Below, in pieces: positions 35,602-43,925 of a stretch of DNA of 63,937 nt (positions are counted from its first letter, which is position 1; each line of letters opens with the position of its first letter). The stretch comes from Robiginitalea sp. (GTDB lineage Bacteria; Bacteroidota; Bacteroidia; Flavobacteriales; Flavobacteriaceae), in NCBI GenBank assembly GCA_024642005.1, contig JAHECA010000020.1:1-63937 (forward strand), read 5' to 3'. Under the pieces are notes generated by a model. The model had not been told where the DNA came from. It saw nothing but the letters and a program-made list of their open reading frames with translations, and did not search any database. The translations under genes were made by a program, and so were the position numbers.

Positions 35602-35649
35602 CGCACAATTTGATGCGAAGCCATGGCCCGGGGTCTCGGCCGGTTTGGC

Positions 35650-35657
35650 TATCTTTA
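35650..35657 (+). promoter_or_regulatory. Candidate -7 promoter element of the VanX-like gene
   Basis: TATCTTTA matches TAnnTTTG at 7 of 8 positions, 17 bases before the proposed GTG start at 35675. It is back to back with the divergent element at 35594-35601. Confidence 0.4.
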
Positions 35658-35674
35658 ACGGCAAACCAACCCTT

Positions 35675-36436
35675 GTGAGACACTCCTGGCGCGCCTTTGC
35701 TGTACCATCCTTAAGCCTTGGGGCGATCGCCTGTATGATGGCCCTGTCGGCCTGTCGGGAGACACCCGGCAAGCTCCCCGGGACCAATTCGGGCCCCGGC
35801 GCGGCGGCCCCGGTGTCGCAAGATACTGTAGCGCCTGATCGTACTGCCCTGGCCTTACCGCCCCCCTCCCTCGAAAGCCTCGCCGATACGACCTTCATCC
35901 GCCTGGCCGATTACAGCGGCGATTTTGCCTACGACCTGCGCTATGCCACAGCAAATAACTTCCTGGAAGAAGCGGTGTACCCCTGCGGGGAATGCTATAC
36001 CCGTGTAAAGACCGCCAGGGCCTTGCTGGCAGCCAATGCAGAGCTGATGCGGCAGGGCTACCGCATCCGCTTTTTCGACTGCTACCGGCCGAATTCGGTC
36101 CAGTACAAGATGTGGGCCATCGTGCCCAACCCGCAATACGTGGCCAACCCGGTAAAAGGTTCCATCCATAACAAGGGAGGGGCGGTCGATATAACCCTGG
36201 AGACCCTTGACGGCGTATCACTCGATATGGGCACCGAGTTCGATTTTTTCGGCCGGCGCGCCTACCACGACAATACCGATTTGCCGCAGGAGGTGCTCGC
36301 CAACCGCCGCCTGCTCAAAGAAACCATGGAGAACCACGGCTTCTGGTCGGTGCGCACCGAATGGTGGCACTACAACCTGAAGGCTGGATCCAACGACCCG
36401 GTAGCCGATTTTCAGTGGCCGTGCCCGACCGGCTAA
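35675..36436 (+). CDS. D-alanyl-D-alanine dipeptidase-like lipoprotein (VanX / M15D)
   Basis: Zinc peptidase of the VanX group, about 253 residues, which would split D-Ala-D-Ala released from the wall. The zinc motif SIHNKGGAVD is a perfect SxHxxGxAxD, and RTEWWHYN supplies the catalytic Glu and third ligand. DLRYATANNFLEEAVYP and FFDCYRPNSVQYKMW are further landmarks. No ATG fits; GTG at 35675 places a lipoprotein signal with ALSAC (Cys27) at the N-terminus and sits just after a candidate promoter. Open frame further upstream overlaps the GH130-like start antisense and is rejected. It precedes the esterase by 10 bases. Nothing suggests a glycopeptide resistance operon. Confidence 0.83.
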   Translation: MRHSWRAFAVPSLSLGAIACMMALSACRETPGKLPGTNSGPGAAAPVSQDTVAPDRTALALPPPSLESLADTTFIRLADYSGDFAYDLRYATANNFLEEAVYPCGECYTRVKTARALLAANAELMRQGYRIRFFDCYRPNSVQYKMWAIVPNPQYVANPVKGSIHNKGGAVDITLETLDGVSLDMGTEFDFFGRRAYHDNTDLPQEVLANRRLLKETMENHGFWSVRTEWWHYNLKAGSNDPVADFQWPCPTG

Positions 36437-36446
36437 AACCTTTAAA

Positions 36447-37361
36447 ATGAAACGATTATACTTAATTAACTTATTGTTAGGCAGCATGCTGAGTGGAACG
36501 TCTCAAAACCTGCAGCTGCCCATTTGGCCCGAAGGGCACATCCCGTACCGGGTCGAAACCGATGAGCAGGAGCTGCATGAAACCGATGGCATACTTCGCA
36601 TTAGCCGCGTACAGGTGCCGGGCCTGGAGGTATACCTGCCTGAACCCGATGCGAATACCGGGAAGGCCGTCCTTATTTTTCCGGGGGGCGGGTACCACAT
36701 CCTGGCCTATCACTGGGAAGGGACCGATTTCGCAAAGTTGTTGCAGGAGAACGGCATTGCCGGCATAGTGGTCAAATACCGGCTGCCGGTATCGCGCTCG
36801 GCCGGCACACCTGCCCGGATACCCCTTTCGGATGCCCAACGGGCCCTGCGCCTCTGTCGCAGCCGTGCCCCTGCCTGGGGGATAGACCCTGAAAAGATCG
36901 GTGTCATGGGCTTTTCAGCCGGCGGACACCTGGCGGCCTCACTGAGTACCCAATACCGGGCAGCCATGTATCCGGAACAGGATGCCACGGACCAGGAAAG
37001 CGCCCGGCCTGCCTTTTCAGCCCTTATTTACCCGGTTATAACCTTCAGCAGCCCCGGGATGCACACAGGCTCAAGGGAGGCTCTGCTGGGTAAGTCACCG
37101 GCAGATTCCCTGGTGTCTTTCTTTTCGCCTGAGCTGCAGGTCGATGCCCAGTCACCCCCTGCCTTTCTGGTGCATGCCGAAGACGACACGGCCGTTCCGC
37201 TAATTAACAGCCAGCTGTATTTTGAGGCGTTGCGCGAAAACGGGGTGCCGGCCAGCCTGCACGTATTTCCCGAGGGCGGGCATGGCTTCGCCATGGGTCG
37301 GGACGACGCCTATCTGAGGCGCTGGACCGATCTGCTTGTTGCCTGGATACAGGCTCAGTAA
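36447..37361 (+). CDS. Exported alpha/beta hydrolase (acetyl-xylan-esterase-like)
   Basis: Esterase of the BD-FAE/lipase group, 304 residues, with a signal peptide (MKRLYLINLLLGSMLSGTSQ). It shows the oxyanion loop FPGGGYHILAYHWEG, the nucleophile elbow MGFSAGGHLA, Asp in HAEDDTAVP and His in PEGGHGFAMG. Relatives deacetylate xylan and similar glycans. It is second in a two-gene operon after the VanX-like gene. It converges on the Gfo/Idh/MocA gene with 10 bases between. Confidence 0.88.
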   Translation: MKRLYLINLLLGSMLSGTSQNLQLPIWPEGHIPYRVETDEQELHETDGILRISRVQVPGLEVYLPEPDANTGKAVLIFPGGGYHILAYHWEGTDFAKLLQENGIAGIVVKYRLPVSRSAGTPARIPLSDAQRALRLCRSRAPAWGIDPEKIGVMGFSAGGHLAASLSTQYRAAMYPEQDATDQESARPAFSALIYPVITFSSPGMHTGSREALLGKSPADSLVSFFSPELQVDAQSPPAFLVHAEDDTAVPLINSQLYFEALRENGVPASLHVFPEGGHGFAMGRDDAYLRRWTDLLVAWIQAQ

Positions 37362-37375
37362 CCCCTTTTGGTTAC
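37358..37375. other. Small hairpin spanning two convergent stop codons
   Basis: GTAACC and GGTTAC form 6-bp arms around a 6-base loop and include the stops of both genes. No U-tail follows on either strand, so I do not call it a terminator. Confidence 0.25.
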
Positions 37376-38745
37376 AGGGTTTCGTAAGGGTGCTGCCAGC
37401 CTTCCCGGTAAGCCCGCTTGAGCAGGGCCTGGGCCTCCGGGTCTCCTGCGATGTTGCGCGAGGCGGAGTCGTAGGTGAGCGGCCTGCCTCCCAATTTCAT
37501 GGAGAGGTTGGCCAGGATGCAGCTGGCCGAGGAGATGTGGCCTTGTTTGATATCGGAAAATGGCAGCGTGCCCGCCTCGATAGCGGCCAAAAAATTGAGC
37601 ATGTGCCGACGCGTTGCCGGGACCGCGTTCAATTCGATATCGGCTTCATTTACGTCTTCCGGGTATTTTTCGCGCTCGTAGAGCACGTCTTCATGCAGCC
37701 TTGGGCCGTCCCCTTGCGGATAAAAGTCCCATTGCATGGTACTGCCCGCCAGGGTTCCCTTTTCTCCGTAAATCTTGAAAGACCAGGGGTATTCCGGGTC
37801 GGCCGGGGTGCCCCAGCTTCGGTGCTGCCACACGCAATTGAAATCGTCATATTCAAAGACGGCCGACTGGGTGTCGGAAATGGTTGACTTCCCCTCTTTC
37901 TGTACGTAAATACCCCCTTCGGAGCTGATGCGGTTGGGCCATTCCAAATCGAGCAGCCAACGCACGGTATCAAGCATGTGTACACACATGTCGCCCATGA
38001 TGCCGTTGCCGTATTCCATAAAGGTGCGCCACCAGCGCTTGTGGGGCAGGCCGTCGTAGGGGCGCAGGGGGGCAGGCCCGGTCCACATTTCGTAATCGAG
38101 GAATTCGGGCACTTCCTGCACGGGCGGGTTGCCGTTGGCCCGCATGTGGTAGTAACAGCACAATTCCACATGGCCTATTTTGCCCAGCAGGCCGGCATCG
38201 ACAATTTTTTCTTTGGCGTCCTGCAGGTGGGGCGTGCTGCGCCTCTGGGTGCCGATCTGCACGGTTTTCCCGTATTTGCGGGCCGTGGCCAGGATGGCTT
38301 CCCCTTCAAGGACATCCACGCTAATGGGTTTCTGAAGGTATACGTTGCAGCCGCTTTTGATGGCTTCAATGGCCGTAAGCGCATGCCAGTGGTCGGGGGT
38401 GGCAATAAGCACAATGTCGAGTTCGTTCTCGGCCAGCAATTTCCGGTAATCTTTGTAAAGCCTGGCCGGCTTGGCAGCGGGTTGGCGCCGGGCCAGTTCT
38501 GCCGCGGCGGCTTCCAGCATTCGGCGGTCCACGTCGCAGAGTGCCTTTACTTCTACCGGGGCAACCTGAATGAGCCTCCAAAGGTCCATGGTGCCGTACC
38601 AGCCTGTGCCGATTAAGGCAACTTTCCAGGGCTTGTCGCGGTAGATCAGGTCCATGCCGTAGGCACCGAACTGTGAGAGGAGGGTCAGGGCTGTGGCGCC
38701 CTTCATAAAGCGCCTGCGGTTGATGTTGAAATGTGGGTTTTCCAT
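37372..38745 (-). CDS. Tat-exported Gfo/Idh/MocA-family oxidoreductase
   Basis: NAD(P)-dependent sugar dehydrogenase of 457 residues with a twin-arginine signal (NRRRFMKGATALTLL), so it is exported with its cofactor bound. The Rossmann segment is VALIGTGWYGTMDLW, and the family's EKP-like motif is seen as VYLQKPISVD. The catalytic region includes GNGIMGDMCVHMLDTV. It probably interconverts a hydroxyl and a keto group on a sugar or glycoside. It is downstream of, and convergent with, the esterase operon, and within 4 kb of the GMC/isomerase operon that would make or use keto-sugars. Confidence 0.9.
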   Translation of the reverse strand: MENPHFNINRRRFMKGATALTLLSQFGAYGMDLIYRDKPWKVALIGTGWYGTMDLWRLIQVAPVEVKALCDVDRRMLEAAAAELARRQPAAKPARLYKDYRKLLAENELDIVLIATPDHWHALTAIEAIKSGCNVYLQKPISVDVLEGEAILATARKYGKTVQIGTQRRSTPHLQDAKEKIVDAGLLGKIGHVELCCYYHMRANGNPPVQEVPEFLDYEMWTGPAPLRPYDGLPHKRWWRTFMEYGNGIMGDMCVHMLDTVRWLLDLEWPNRISSEGGIYVQKEGKSTISDTQSAVFEYDDFNCVWQHRSWGTPADPEYPWSFKIYGEKGTLAGSTMQWDFYPQGDGPRLHEDVLYEREKYPEDVNEADIELNAVPATRRHMLNFLAAIEAGTLPFSDIKQGHISSASCILANLSMKLGGRPLTYDSASRNIAGDPEAQALLKRAYREGWQHPYETL

Positions 38746-38790
38746 CGGAGGTTGGGTTGGTGTCTTCCTCCTAAAGATAAAAAAACCGGC

Positions 38791-39963
38791 TTACACTGCT
38801 TCAGTTACCAGCACTTTAAGGGCTTCATCTGCTGTTTTTACGAAAAACAGGTACATGTCGCCCCCTGGGGTTATGCGCGTTCGTCGGCGTATTACCGCCA
38901 CGCTTTCCGGAAAATTGCGGGCGGCGATATTGGCCTTGGCGAAAGGGAGTTTTCCTGCCTTGTAGGGGAGTACTTTGTTGATTTTGAAACGCCGGCCCGG
39001 GAAGGGCACCAGTTGGTCTGAGGTGTACAGGTGGGTATGACGGTGGAGTTTCCCCAATTGGAACCGCTCTCCCAGCAATCCAAAAGGTGCGGCTTTCATC
39101 AGGCCGGCGTGCGGTTCGTACAGGTAAGCCTTTGGCAGGCTGGTATCCCAGGCGGCCGCTGCTTCTTCTTCGGGGGTAAAGCGAAAAGCCTCTCCGCCTT
39201 CCAGGTCGAGTGCCACCCGGGTGCAGGGCCCGTCATAGCCGGGTTGCATCCACCAGAGTAGTTCCCGCACTTCATTTGAGGCTGCCACGACGTGAATTTC
39301 CCGTAAGCTGTGCAGGGAGCGTGCGCCGGCAGCCAGGTCGAGCATGGGCGATGTTTTTATCAGCAGGTTGTCGGTTGCCGCCAGCAAGGTGCCCAGGTGG
39401 GCCGGTATGTCGGGCAGGTAGTCTTCCAGCCTGATTACGCGGCCGCCAGATGCATCCCGGCGGGAGGGGTCGGCATAGATCCAGTCGGGCCTCTGGCCCA
39501 GGCCTTGCAGGTCAGTCAAAACCTCCAACCCGTTTTGGCGATGTACCGCAATATTGCCTGCGGAGAGCATCTTGAAATTATGAGTGGCGATTTCGGCCAG
39601 GTCGGGGTTGAGTTCGCAGTAGTGCACCCGCTCAAAGTGCCGGGCAATAAAGTAGCTGTCTACCCCAAAGCCCCCGGTGAGGTCCAGGAGCATTTTGCCC
39701 CCGGTCAGGGAAGCCTTGTACAGGCCTGTAATTTCTGATGAGCACTGTTCCAGGTTCAGGGCGGGGGGGAAGTAAATTCCCGGGCATGCAAACCAGGTAG
39801 GTAATTTTTTTTGAGCTTTCTGGTAGCCGGAAAGCTGTTGGGCGAGCTCAGCAGGGGCTATGCCGGGAAAAGGGCTCTTTTTCAGGGCTACTGACACAAT
39901 GTCAGTAGTTAAATTATTTCTTATATACTCCTGTGCACCAGTATTTAAAATGCTTTTATTCAA
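38791..39963 (-). CDS. THUMP-like class I methyltransferase
   Basis: S-adenosylmethionine-dependent methyltransferase of 390 residues, cytoplasmic. The SAM motif is LLDLTGGFGVDSYFIA, with the acidic residue in VHYCELNPDLAEIA; DWIYADPSRRD takes the place of the usual DPPY. The N-terminus is the ferredoxin-like domain seen in Porphyromonas PG_1098, and the C-terminus (GRRFKINKVLPYKAGK) is the THUMP-like domain. The THUMP relation suggests RNA as substrate. It is the last gene of the minus-strand run that begins with tsaD, 8 bases after the AI-2E gene. Confidence 0.87.
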   Translation of the reverse strand: MNKSILNTGAQEYIRNNLTTDIVSVALKKSPFPGIAPAELAQQLSGYQKAQKKLPTWFACPGIYFPPALNLEQCSSEITGLYKASLTGGKMLLDLTGGFGVDSYFIARHFERVHYCELNPDLAEIATHNFKMLSAGNIAVHRQNGLEVLTDLQGLGQRPDWIYADPSRRDASGGRVIRLEDYLPDIPAHLGTLLAATDNLLIKTSPMLDLAAGARSLHSLREIHVVAASNEVRELLWWMQPGYDGPCTRVALDLEGGEAFRFTPEEEAAAAWDTSLPKAYLYEPHAGLMKAAPFGLLGERFQLGKLHRHTHLYTSDQLVPFPGRRFKINKVLPYKAGKLPFAKANIAARNFPESVAVIRRRTRITPGGDMYLFFVKTADEALKVLVTEAV

Positions 39964-39970
39964 AGTATTT

Positions 39971-41071
39971 CTATAAATTCTCCGTAAGACGTTTTACGAT
40001 CCGGTTTTCGGCGAGAAATTCCTTCAAAATTACCTTCAGGGTGGTATATCCGGGCACCGCTACGATCATTCCTACCACGCCGAAGAGCAACCCGGCCATG
40101 ATGATTACCAGGAAAATTTCAAGGGGGTGCGACCGTACCGAATTTGAGAAAATAACAGGCTGGGAAAAGAGGTTGTCGACCAGTTGCCCGATGGCAAACC
40201 CGAGGAGTACCCAGCCCACATCGGGCAGTATTACCGTGCTGAAATCAGACCCCAGGTTGCTGGTCATGGTCAGCAACACCATGAGCATTGCCCCGATTAC
40301 AGGTCCTATGAAAGGAATTATATTGAAGAGGGCACACAAAAAGGCGATTACCAGAGCATCCTGGATGCCGACCAGGAGCAGGACAATGGTGTAAATCGTA
40401 AACAGCACGAGAATTTGAAGCAGCAGGCCCACGAAATACCGGGAGAGCAGGCTTTTTATCTTCTCAAGGGAATGTAGCAGCTTGGCCTCCCGATGATCTG
40501 GGAAGAGGGTCAGCAGGGCGGTTTGGAAAAGGGTGCTGTCTTTCAGGAAAAAGAAGGAGATAAAGAGGACCGAGAACAACCCGACGCTCATAGAACTGAG
40601 CAGGGTTGCAAAGGAATTGAGCAGGTGTGGGATAAAGCCAATGTCGAGCCCGCTCAAAACGCTTTTCTCCACCTGGGCCTCCTGGACAAGTTGCTGCGCC
40701 TCCTCAGCAGAAGCCCCAAGGTAGGTTGCGATCTCGGTATACAATGAATTAATCGTGGCGCGCAGGGAGTCAATGTCGAGCAGGGAAAGGTTTTTTCCCT
40801 GTTCGGTGATCAGCGGCACAAAAAGGGACACGATGCCTGCCAGGATACCGAGTACCAGAAAGATCACCACCACAACCGCCAGGGTGTTCGGGAATTTCAG
40901 CCGCTTGCGCAAGAACAGGACCACAGGCCTGCCAATCAGTGCCAGCACGGCTGCCAGCAGCACGTAGGCGATTACCGAACGTATCATATACAGGAAGTAA
41001 AGCCCAAGGACCAGGGCGGCCAGCATAAGAAAGGCACGTATTATTCCATTGGCGAGGGTTTGCGGAGTCAT
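39971..41071 (-). CDS. AI-2E family membrane transporter
   Basis: Polytopic inner-membrane protein of 366 residues with about eight helices. The family pattern is an N-terminal pair of helices, a soluble insert (LLDIDSLRATINSLYTEI), and the C-terminal signature FNIIPFIGPVIGAML. Despite the family name, members mostly move other solutes or ions (some are Na+/H+ antiporters), so autoinducer export should not be assumed. It is 4 bases from DUF4159 and 8 bases from the methyltransferase, inside the tsaD run. Confidence 0.92.
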   Translation of the reverse strand: MTPQTLANGIIRAFLMLAALVLGLYFLYMIRSVIAYVLLAAVLALIGRPVVLFLRKRLKFPNTLAVVVVIFLVLGILAGIVSLFVPLITEQGKNLSLLDIDSLRATINSLYTEIATYLGASAEEAQQLVQEAQVEKSVLSGLDIGFIPHLLNSFATLLSSMSVGLFSVLFISFFFLKDSTLFQTALLTLFPDHREAKLLHSLEKIKSLLSRYFVGLLLQILVLFTIYTIVLLLVGIQDALVIAFLCALFNIIPFIGPVIGAMLMVLLTMTSNLGSDFSTVILPDVGWVLLGFAIGQLVDNLFSQPVIFSNSVRSHPLEIFLVIIMAGLLFGVVGMIVAVPGYTTLKVILKEFLAENRIVKRLTENL

Positions 41072-41075
41072 GGTT

Positions 41076-41717
41076 TCAGTTTTTAAAGGCGTAATTCACA
41101 ATATTGGCTCCCATCTGCAGGGCTTTGCGGCGCACGGCCTCGGGGTCGTTGTGCACTTCCGGGTCTTCCCACCCGTCGCCCAGGTCGGTCTCGAAGGTAA
41201 AAAGCAAAACCAGGCGGCCCTGGTGGAAGTATCCGAACGCCTGGGGCCTCTTTCCGTCGTGTTCGTGTATTTTAGGCAGGCCCTGGGGAAAGGCGAATGG
41301 CCCTTTGAAAATCGGGTGGTCTGAACCGAGTTCCTGCATTTCCTTATCCGGGAAGATCTTCGGGAGCTCCTTCTCCAGGTAAGGGGCCATCCCGTAATTG
41401 TCGTCTATGTGCAAAAAACCCCCACCCAGCAGGTAGGTACGCAGGTTCTCAGCCTCCTCAGGGCTCAGCAGCACATTGCCGTGCCCGGTCATGTGCAGGA
41501 AGGGGTACTGGAAAATGTCGGGACTTTCCACAGACACCGTGGCGGCTTCGGGCTCCAGCGCTGTGCCTATGGCTGCATTGCAGAAGCGGATCAGGTTGGA
41601 CAGGGAGGTGGGGTTGGCATACCAGTCGCCCCCGCCCCGGTATTTCAGCAGGGCGATTTGCTGGGCCCGGGCACTGCCCGAGGCCAGGAGTAGGAACAGC
41701 AAAAGAAGGTACCTCAT
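41076..41717 (-). CDS. DUF4159 exported protein
   Basis: Exported protein of 213 residues with a clear signal peptide (YLLLLFLLLASGSARA). The body is a single DUF4159 domain, which resembles a glutamine-amidotransferase-like Rossmann fold: LLKYRGGGDWYANPTSL, MTGHGNVLLSPEEAENLR, GGGFLHIDDNYG. No function is established. The start at 41717 is set by the signal peptide. In other Bacteroidota this gene often sits with RsmE, as it does here. Confidence 0.88.
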   Translation of the reverse strand: MRYLLLLFLLLASGSARAQQIALLKYRGGGDWYANPTSLSNLIRFCNAAIGTALEPEAATVSVESPDIFQYPFLHMTGHGNVLLSPEEAENLRTYLLGGGFLHIDDNYGMAPYLEKELPKIFPDKEMQELGSDHPIFKGPFAFPQGLPKIHEHDGKRPQAFGYFHQGRLVLLFTFETDLGDGWEDPEVHNDPEAVRRKALQMGANIVNYAFKN

Positions 41718-41803
41718 GGTATGAGCCTGTTGGCGACTTCCAAATGTACTAATTAAACTGCTGCACAGCAGAGGGCAATGGGGGTGCATATGCCCCCGGG
41801 GTA

Positions 41804-42511
41804 TTAACCGTTGTTGATCATATTAATGGTTGCGCAGGCCACCAGGGCGGCTGTTTCGGTGCGCAGCCGGTTGTTCCCCAGTGAAACGGGCATAAAGCCT
41901 TTCTCGTATGCGCCCTGGATTTCAGCCGGGGAGAAATCGCCTTCGGGCCCTATGAGGACCACCGCATCTTTGTCGGCTGCAACCCGCCGTTTCAGGTCCA
42001 TTTTTTCGTCTTCTTCGCAGTGGGCGATAAACCGCAGCATCGGCTGGTCGCGCTCCAGGAATGCTTCGAAGCCTATAGGCTCATCGAGTACCGGCAGATA
42101 GGTCTGCAGGCTTTGTTTCATGGCTTCCTGAACCACCCGTTGGAGCCGCTCCATGGGCAGGGTCTGCCGTTCTGAGCGGTCGCAGAGCAGCGGAACAATG
42201 CGGGTTACCCCGATTTCGGTAGCCTTCTCCAGGAACCATTGAAAGCGTTCGACCCGCTTGGTTGGGGCCACCGCCAGGGTAAGTTCAAATCGGGGCGGGA
42301 GCGATTTGCGCGATTCCAGTACCCGGGCCGTGCAGCGTTTCGGGCTTGCCTCCAAAATTTCTGCGGTAAATAGGAAGCCCTTCCCGTTGGTAAGGACAAG
42401 CTGGTCGCCGGCCTGTTTGCGCAGCACCTTCACGATGTGCCGACTTTCTTCAGGACCCAGTGTAAATTGGCTGACGCTATTGTCGAGGGAGGGGGCGTAG
42501 AAATAATTCAT
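41804..42511 (-). CDS. rsmE: 16S rRNA m3U1498 methyltransferase
   Basis: SPOUT-class RNA methyltransferase of 235 residues that methylates U1498 of 16S rRNA. N-terminal PUA-like domain (ESRHIVKVLRKQAGDQLVLTN), then the knot region: LLCDRSER, VVLIGPEGDFSPAEI and the closing SLGNNRLRTETAALV, all diagnostic. Its ATG overlaps the TGA of the TfoX-like gene (ATGA), indicating translational coupling. Confidence 0.95.
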   Translation of the reverse strand: MNYFYAPSLDNSVSQFTLGPEESRHIVKVLRKQAGDQLVLTNGKGFLFTAEILEASPKRCTARVLESRKSLPPRFELTLAVAPTKRVERFQWFLEKATEIGVTRIVPLLCDRSERQTLPMERLQRVVQEAMKQSLQTYLPVLDEPIGFEAFLERDQPMLRFIAHCEEDEKMDLKRRVAADKDAVVLIGPEGDFSPAEIQGAYEKGFMPVSLGNNRLRTETAALVACATINMINNG

Positions 42512-42873
42512 GGTTTGCGGGTTGGGTTTTGACGCGCCAGTACTTCCCGGGCGTGCCGGAGGCCCCAGGCAAGCCATTGCTCTATTTCGGCATCGGTTCG
42601 GAAGCCTTCGGGGTCGACCATCACGAATTCCTTCATCACCTTGCCTGTAAAATCCATGGGGCGGGCTCCCGGTCGAAGCAGGGCTTCTTCCATGTACTCC
42701 GCCGGGATGCGGGCAACCAGTTCATCCCCGATAATGCCCACGCTCATCTTTCCACGGTACAAGTAAGCCAGGCCGCCAAACATCTTTTTCACCTCAATGA
42801 GGTCGTGCCCCGCTTCAGGCATTTGGAGCAGAAGCCGGTTGATGCGTTGTTCGAGCTCGGTGCTGTGCGCCAT
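42508..42873 (-). CDS. TfoX/Sxy N-terminal-domain protein
   Basis: Small cytoplasmic protein of 121 residues with the TfoX N-terminal fold (VKKMFGGLAYLYRGKMSVGI, then FVMVDPEGFR). In gammaproteobacteria TfoX controls competence, but that role needs a C-terminal domain missing here; stand-alone TfoX_N proteins are common in Bacteroidota and uncharacterised. It is coupled to rsmE by a 4-base overlap and lies 23 bases after tsaD. Confidence 0.88.
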   Translation of the reverse strand: MAHSTELEQRINRLLLQMPEAGHDLIEVKKMFGGLAYLYRGKMSVGIIGDELVARIPAEYMEEALLRPGARPMDFTGKVMKEFVMVDPEGFRTDAEIEQWLAWGLRHAREVLARQNPTRKP

Positions 42874-42896
42874 GATCCGTTAGTTAAAGCCGGCAC

Positions 42897-43925
42897 TCAG
42901 CCGCCTATGCGATACCTGGCCCGGGCCGAGACGCCCAGGTGGGTGAAACGGCCTTCAAGGTATTTTAAATATCCCACAATACCTATCATTCCTGCATTGT
43001 CTGTGCAGTATTGGAAGGGAGGGATATAGGTGGTCCAGCCCAGGTCGGCCTCGGCTTGTTTCAGGGCAATTCGGATGCCTGAATTGGCGGCAACGCCCCC
43101 GCCGATGGCGATATGGCTAATACCGGTTTGTTCGGAAGCCAGTTGCAGCTTCTGCATCAGGATGTTTACAATGGTATGCTGGATGGAAGCGCAAATGTGA
43201 GGCAATTCCCGATCGGCGAAGTCGGGATCTTTGGCCCGCTCCCGCTCGAGGAAGTACAGGATGCTGGTTTTCAGGCCGCTGAAGCTGAAATCCAGCCCGC
43301 CTACCTTTGGTATCGGGAAAGGAAACCTGAGCGGGTCCCCTTGCTGGGCGTAGCGGTCGATCAGCGGGCCGCCGGGGTAGGGCAGGCCAAGGAGCTTGGC
43401 GCTCTTGTCGAAAGCTTCCCCCACGGCATCGTCCAGGGTTTCGCCCAGCACCTCCATTTTAAAATGGTCCCGTACCAGTACGATTTGCGTATGCCCGCCA
43501 CTAATGGTCATGGCCAGGAACGGGAAGGGCGGGGGTTGCTGGTCGGGCCCCTCAATAAAGTGGGCCAGGATGTGTGCCTCCATGTGGTTTACTTCGATGA
43601 GTGGAATGCCCAGCCCAAGGGAGAGCGACTTGGCGAATGAGGTTCCCACAAGCAGTGAGCCGAGCAAGCCCGGACCCCGCGTAAAAGCTATGGCGGAAAG
43701 GAGTTTTTTGTCGATATTTGCCTTGGCCAGAGCCCGGTGAACCAGCGGAACGATATGCTGCTGATGGGCCCTGGAAGCCAACTCGGGGACGATGCCGCCG
43801 TATTCTTCGTGAATGCGCTGGGTCGCCACCACGTTGCTCAGGGGCCTGGAGCCGTGCATAACGGCCGCAGACGTATCGTCACAGGAAGATTCTATAGCCA
43901 GTATATAGATGTCCGACGGAGTCAC
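42897..43925 (-). CDS. tsaD: tRNA N6-threonylcarbamoyladenosine transferase
   Basis: Universal t6A37 enzyme of 342 residues, ASKHA fold. Diagnostic segments: YILAIESSCDDTSAAVM, the metal-binding VNHMEAHILAH, SGGHTQIVLV, and GGVAANSGIR. The expected length is reached with a GTG start at 43925; upstream in-frame ATGs would add 75 residues of sequence that is plainly antisense to tamB. That GTG lies inside the first codons of the divergent tamB gene. First gene of the minus-strand housekeeping run. Confidence 0.95.
   Translation of the reverse strand: MTPSDIYILAIESSCDDTSAAVMHGSRPLSNVVATQRIHEEYGGIVPELASRAHQQHIVPLVHRALAKANIDKKLLSAIAFTRGPGLLGSLLVGTSFAKSLSLGLGIPLIEVNHMEAHILAHFIEGPDQQPPPFPFLAMTISGGHTQIVLVRDHFKMEVLGETLDDAVGEAFDKSAKLLGLPYPGGPLIDRYAQQGDPLRFPFPIPKVGGLDFSFSGLKTSILYFLERERAKDPDFADRELPHICASIQHTIVNILMQKLQLASEQTGISHIAIGGGVAANSGIRIALKQAEADLGWTTYIPPFQYCTDNAGMIGIVGYLKYLEGRFTHLGVSARARYRIGG

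Noticed and set aside
35393-35674. Upstream extension of the VanX-like frame
   Set aside because: It lies antisense to the start of the GH130-like gene and lacks a signal peptide; the lipoprotein signal begins at the GTG at 35675.
39971-41071. Calling the AI-2E gene a quorum-sensing exporter
   Set aside because: The family name is historical; nothing nearby (no luxS) supports autoinducer export.
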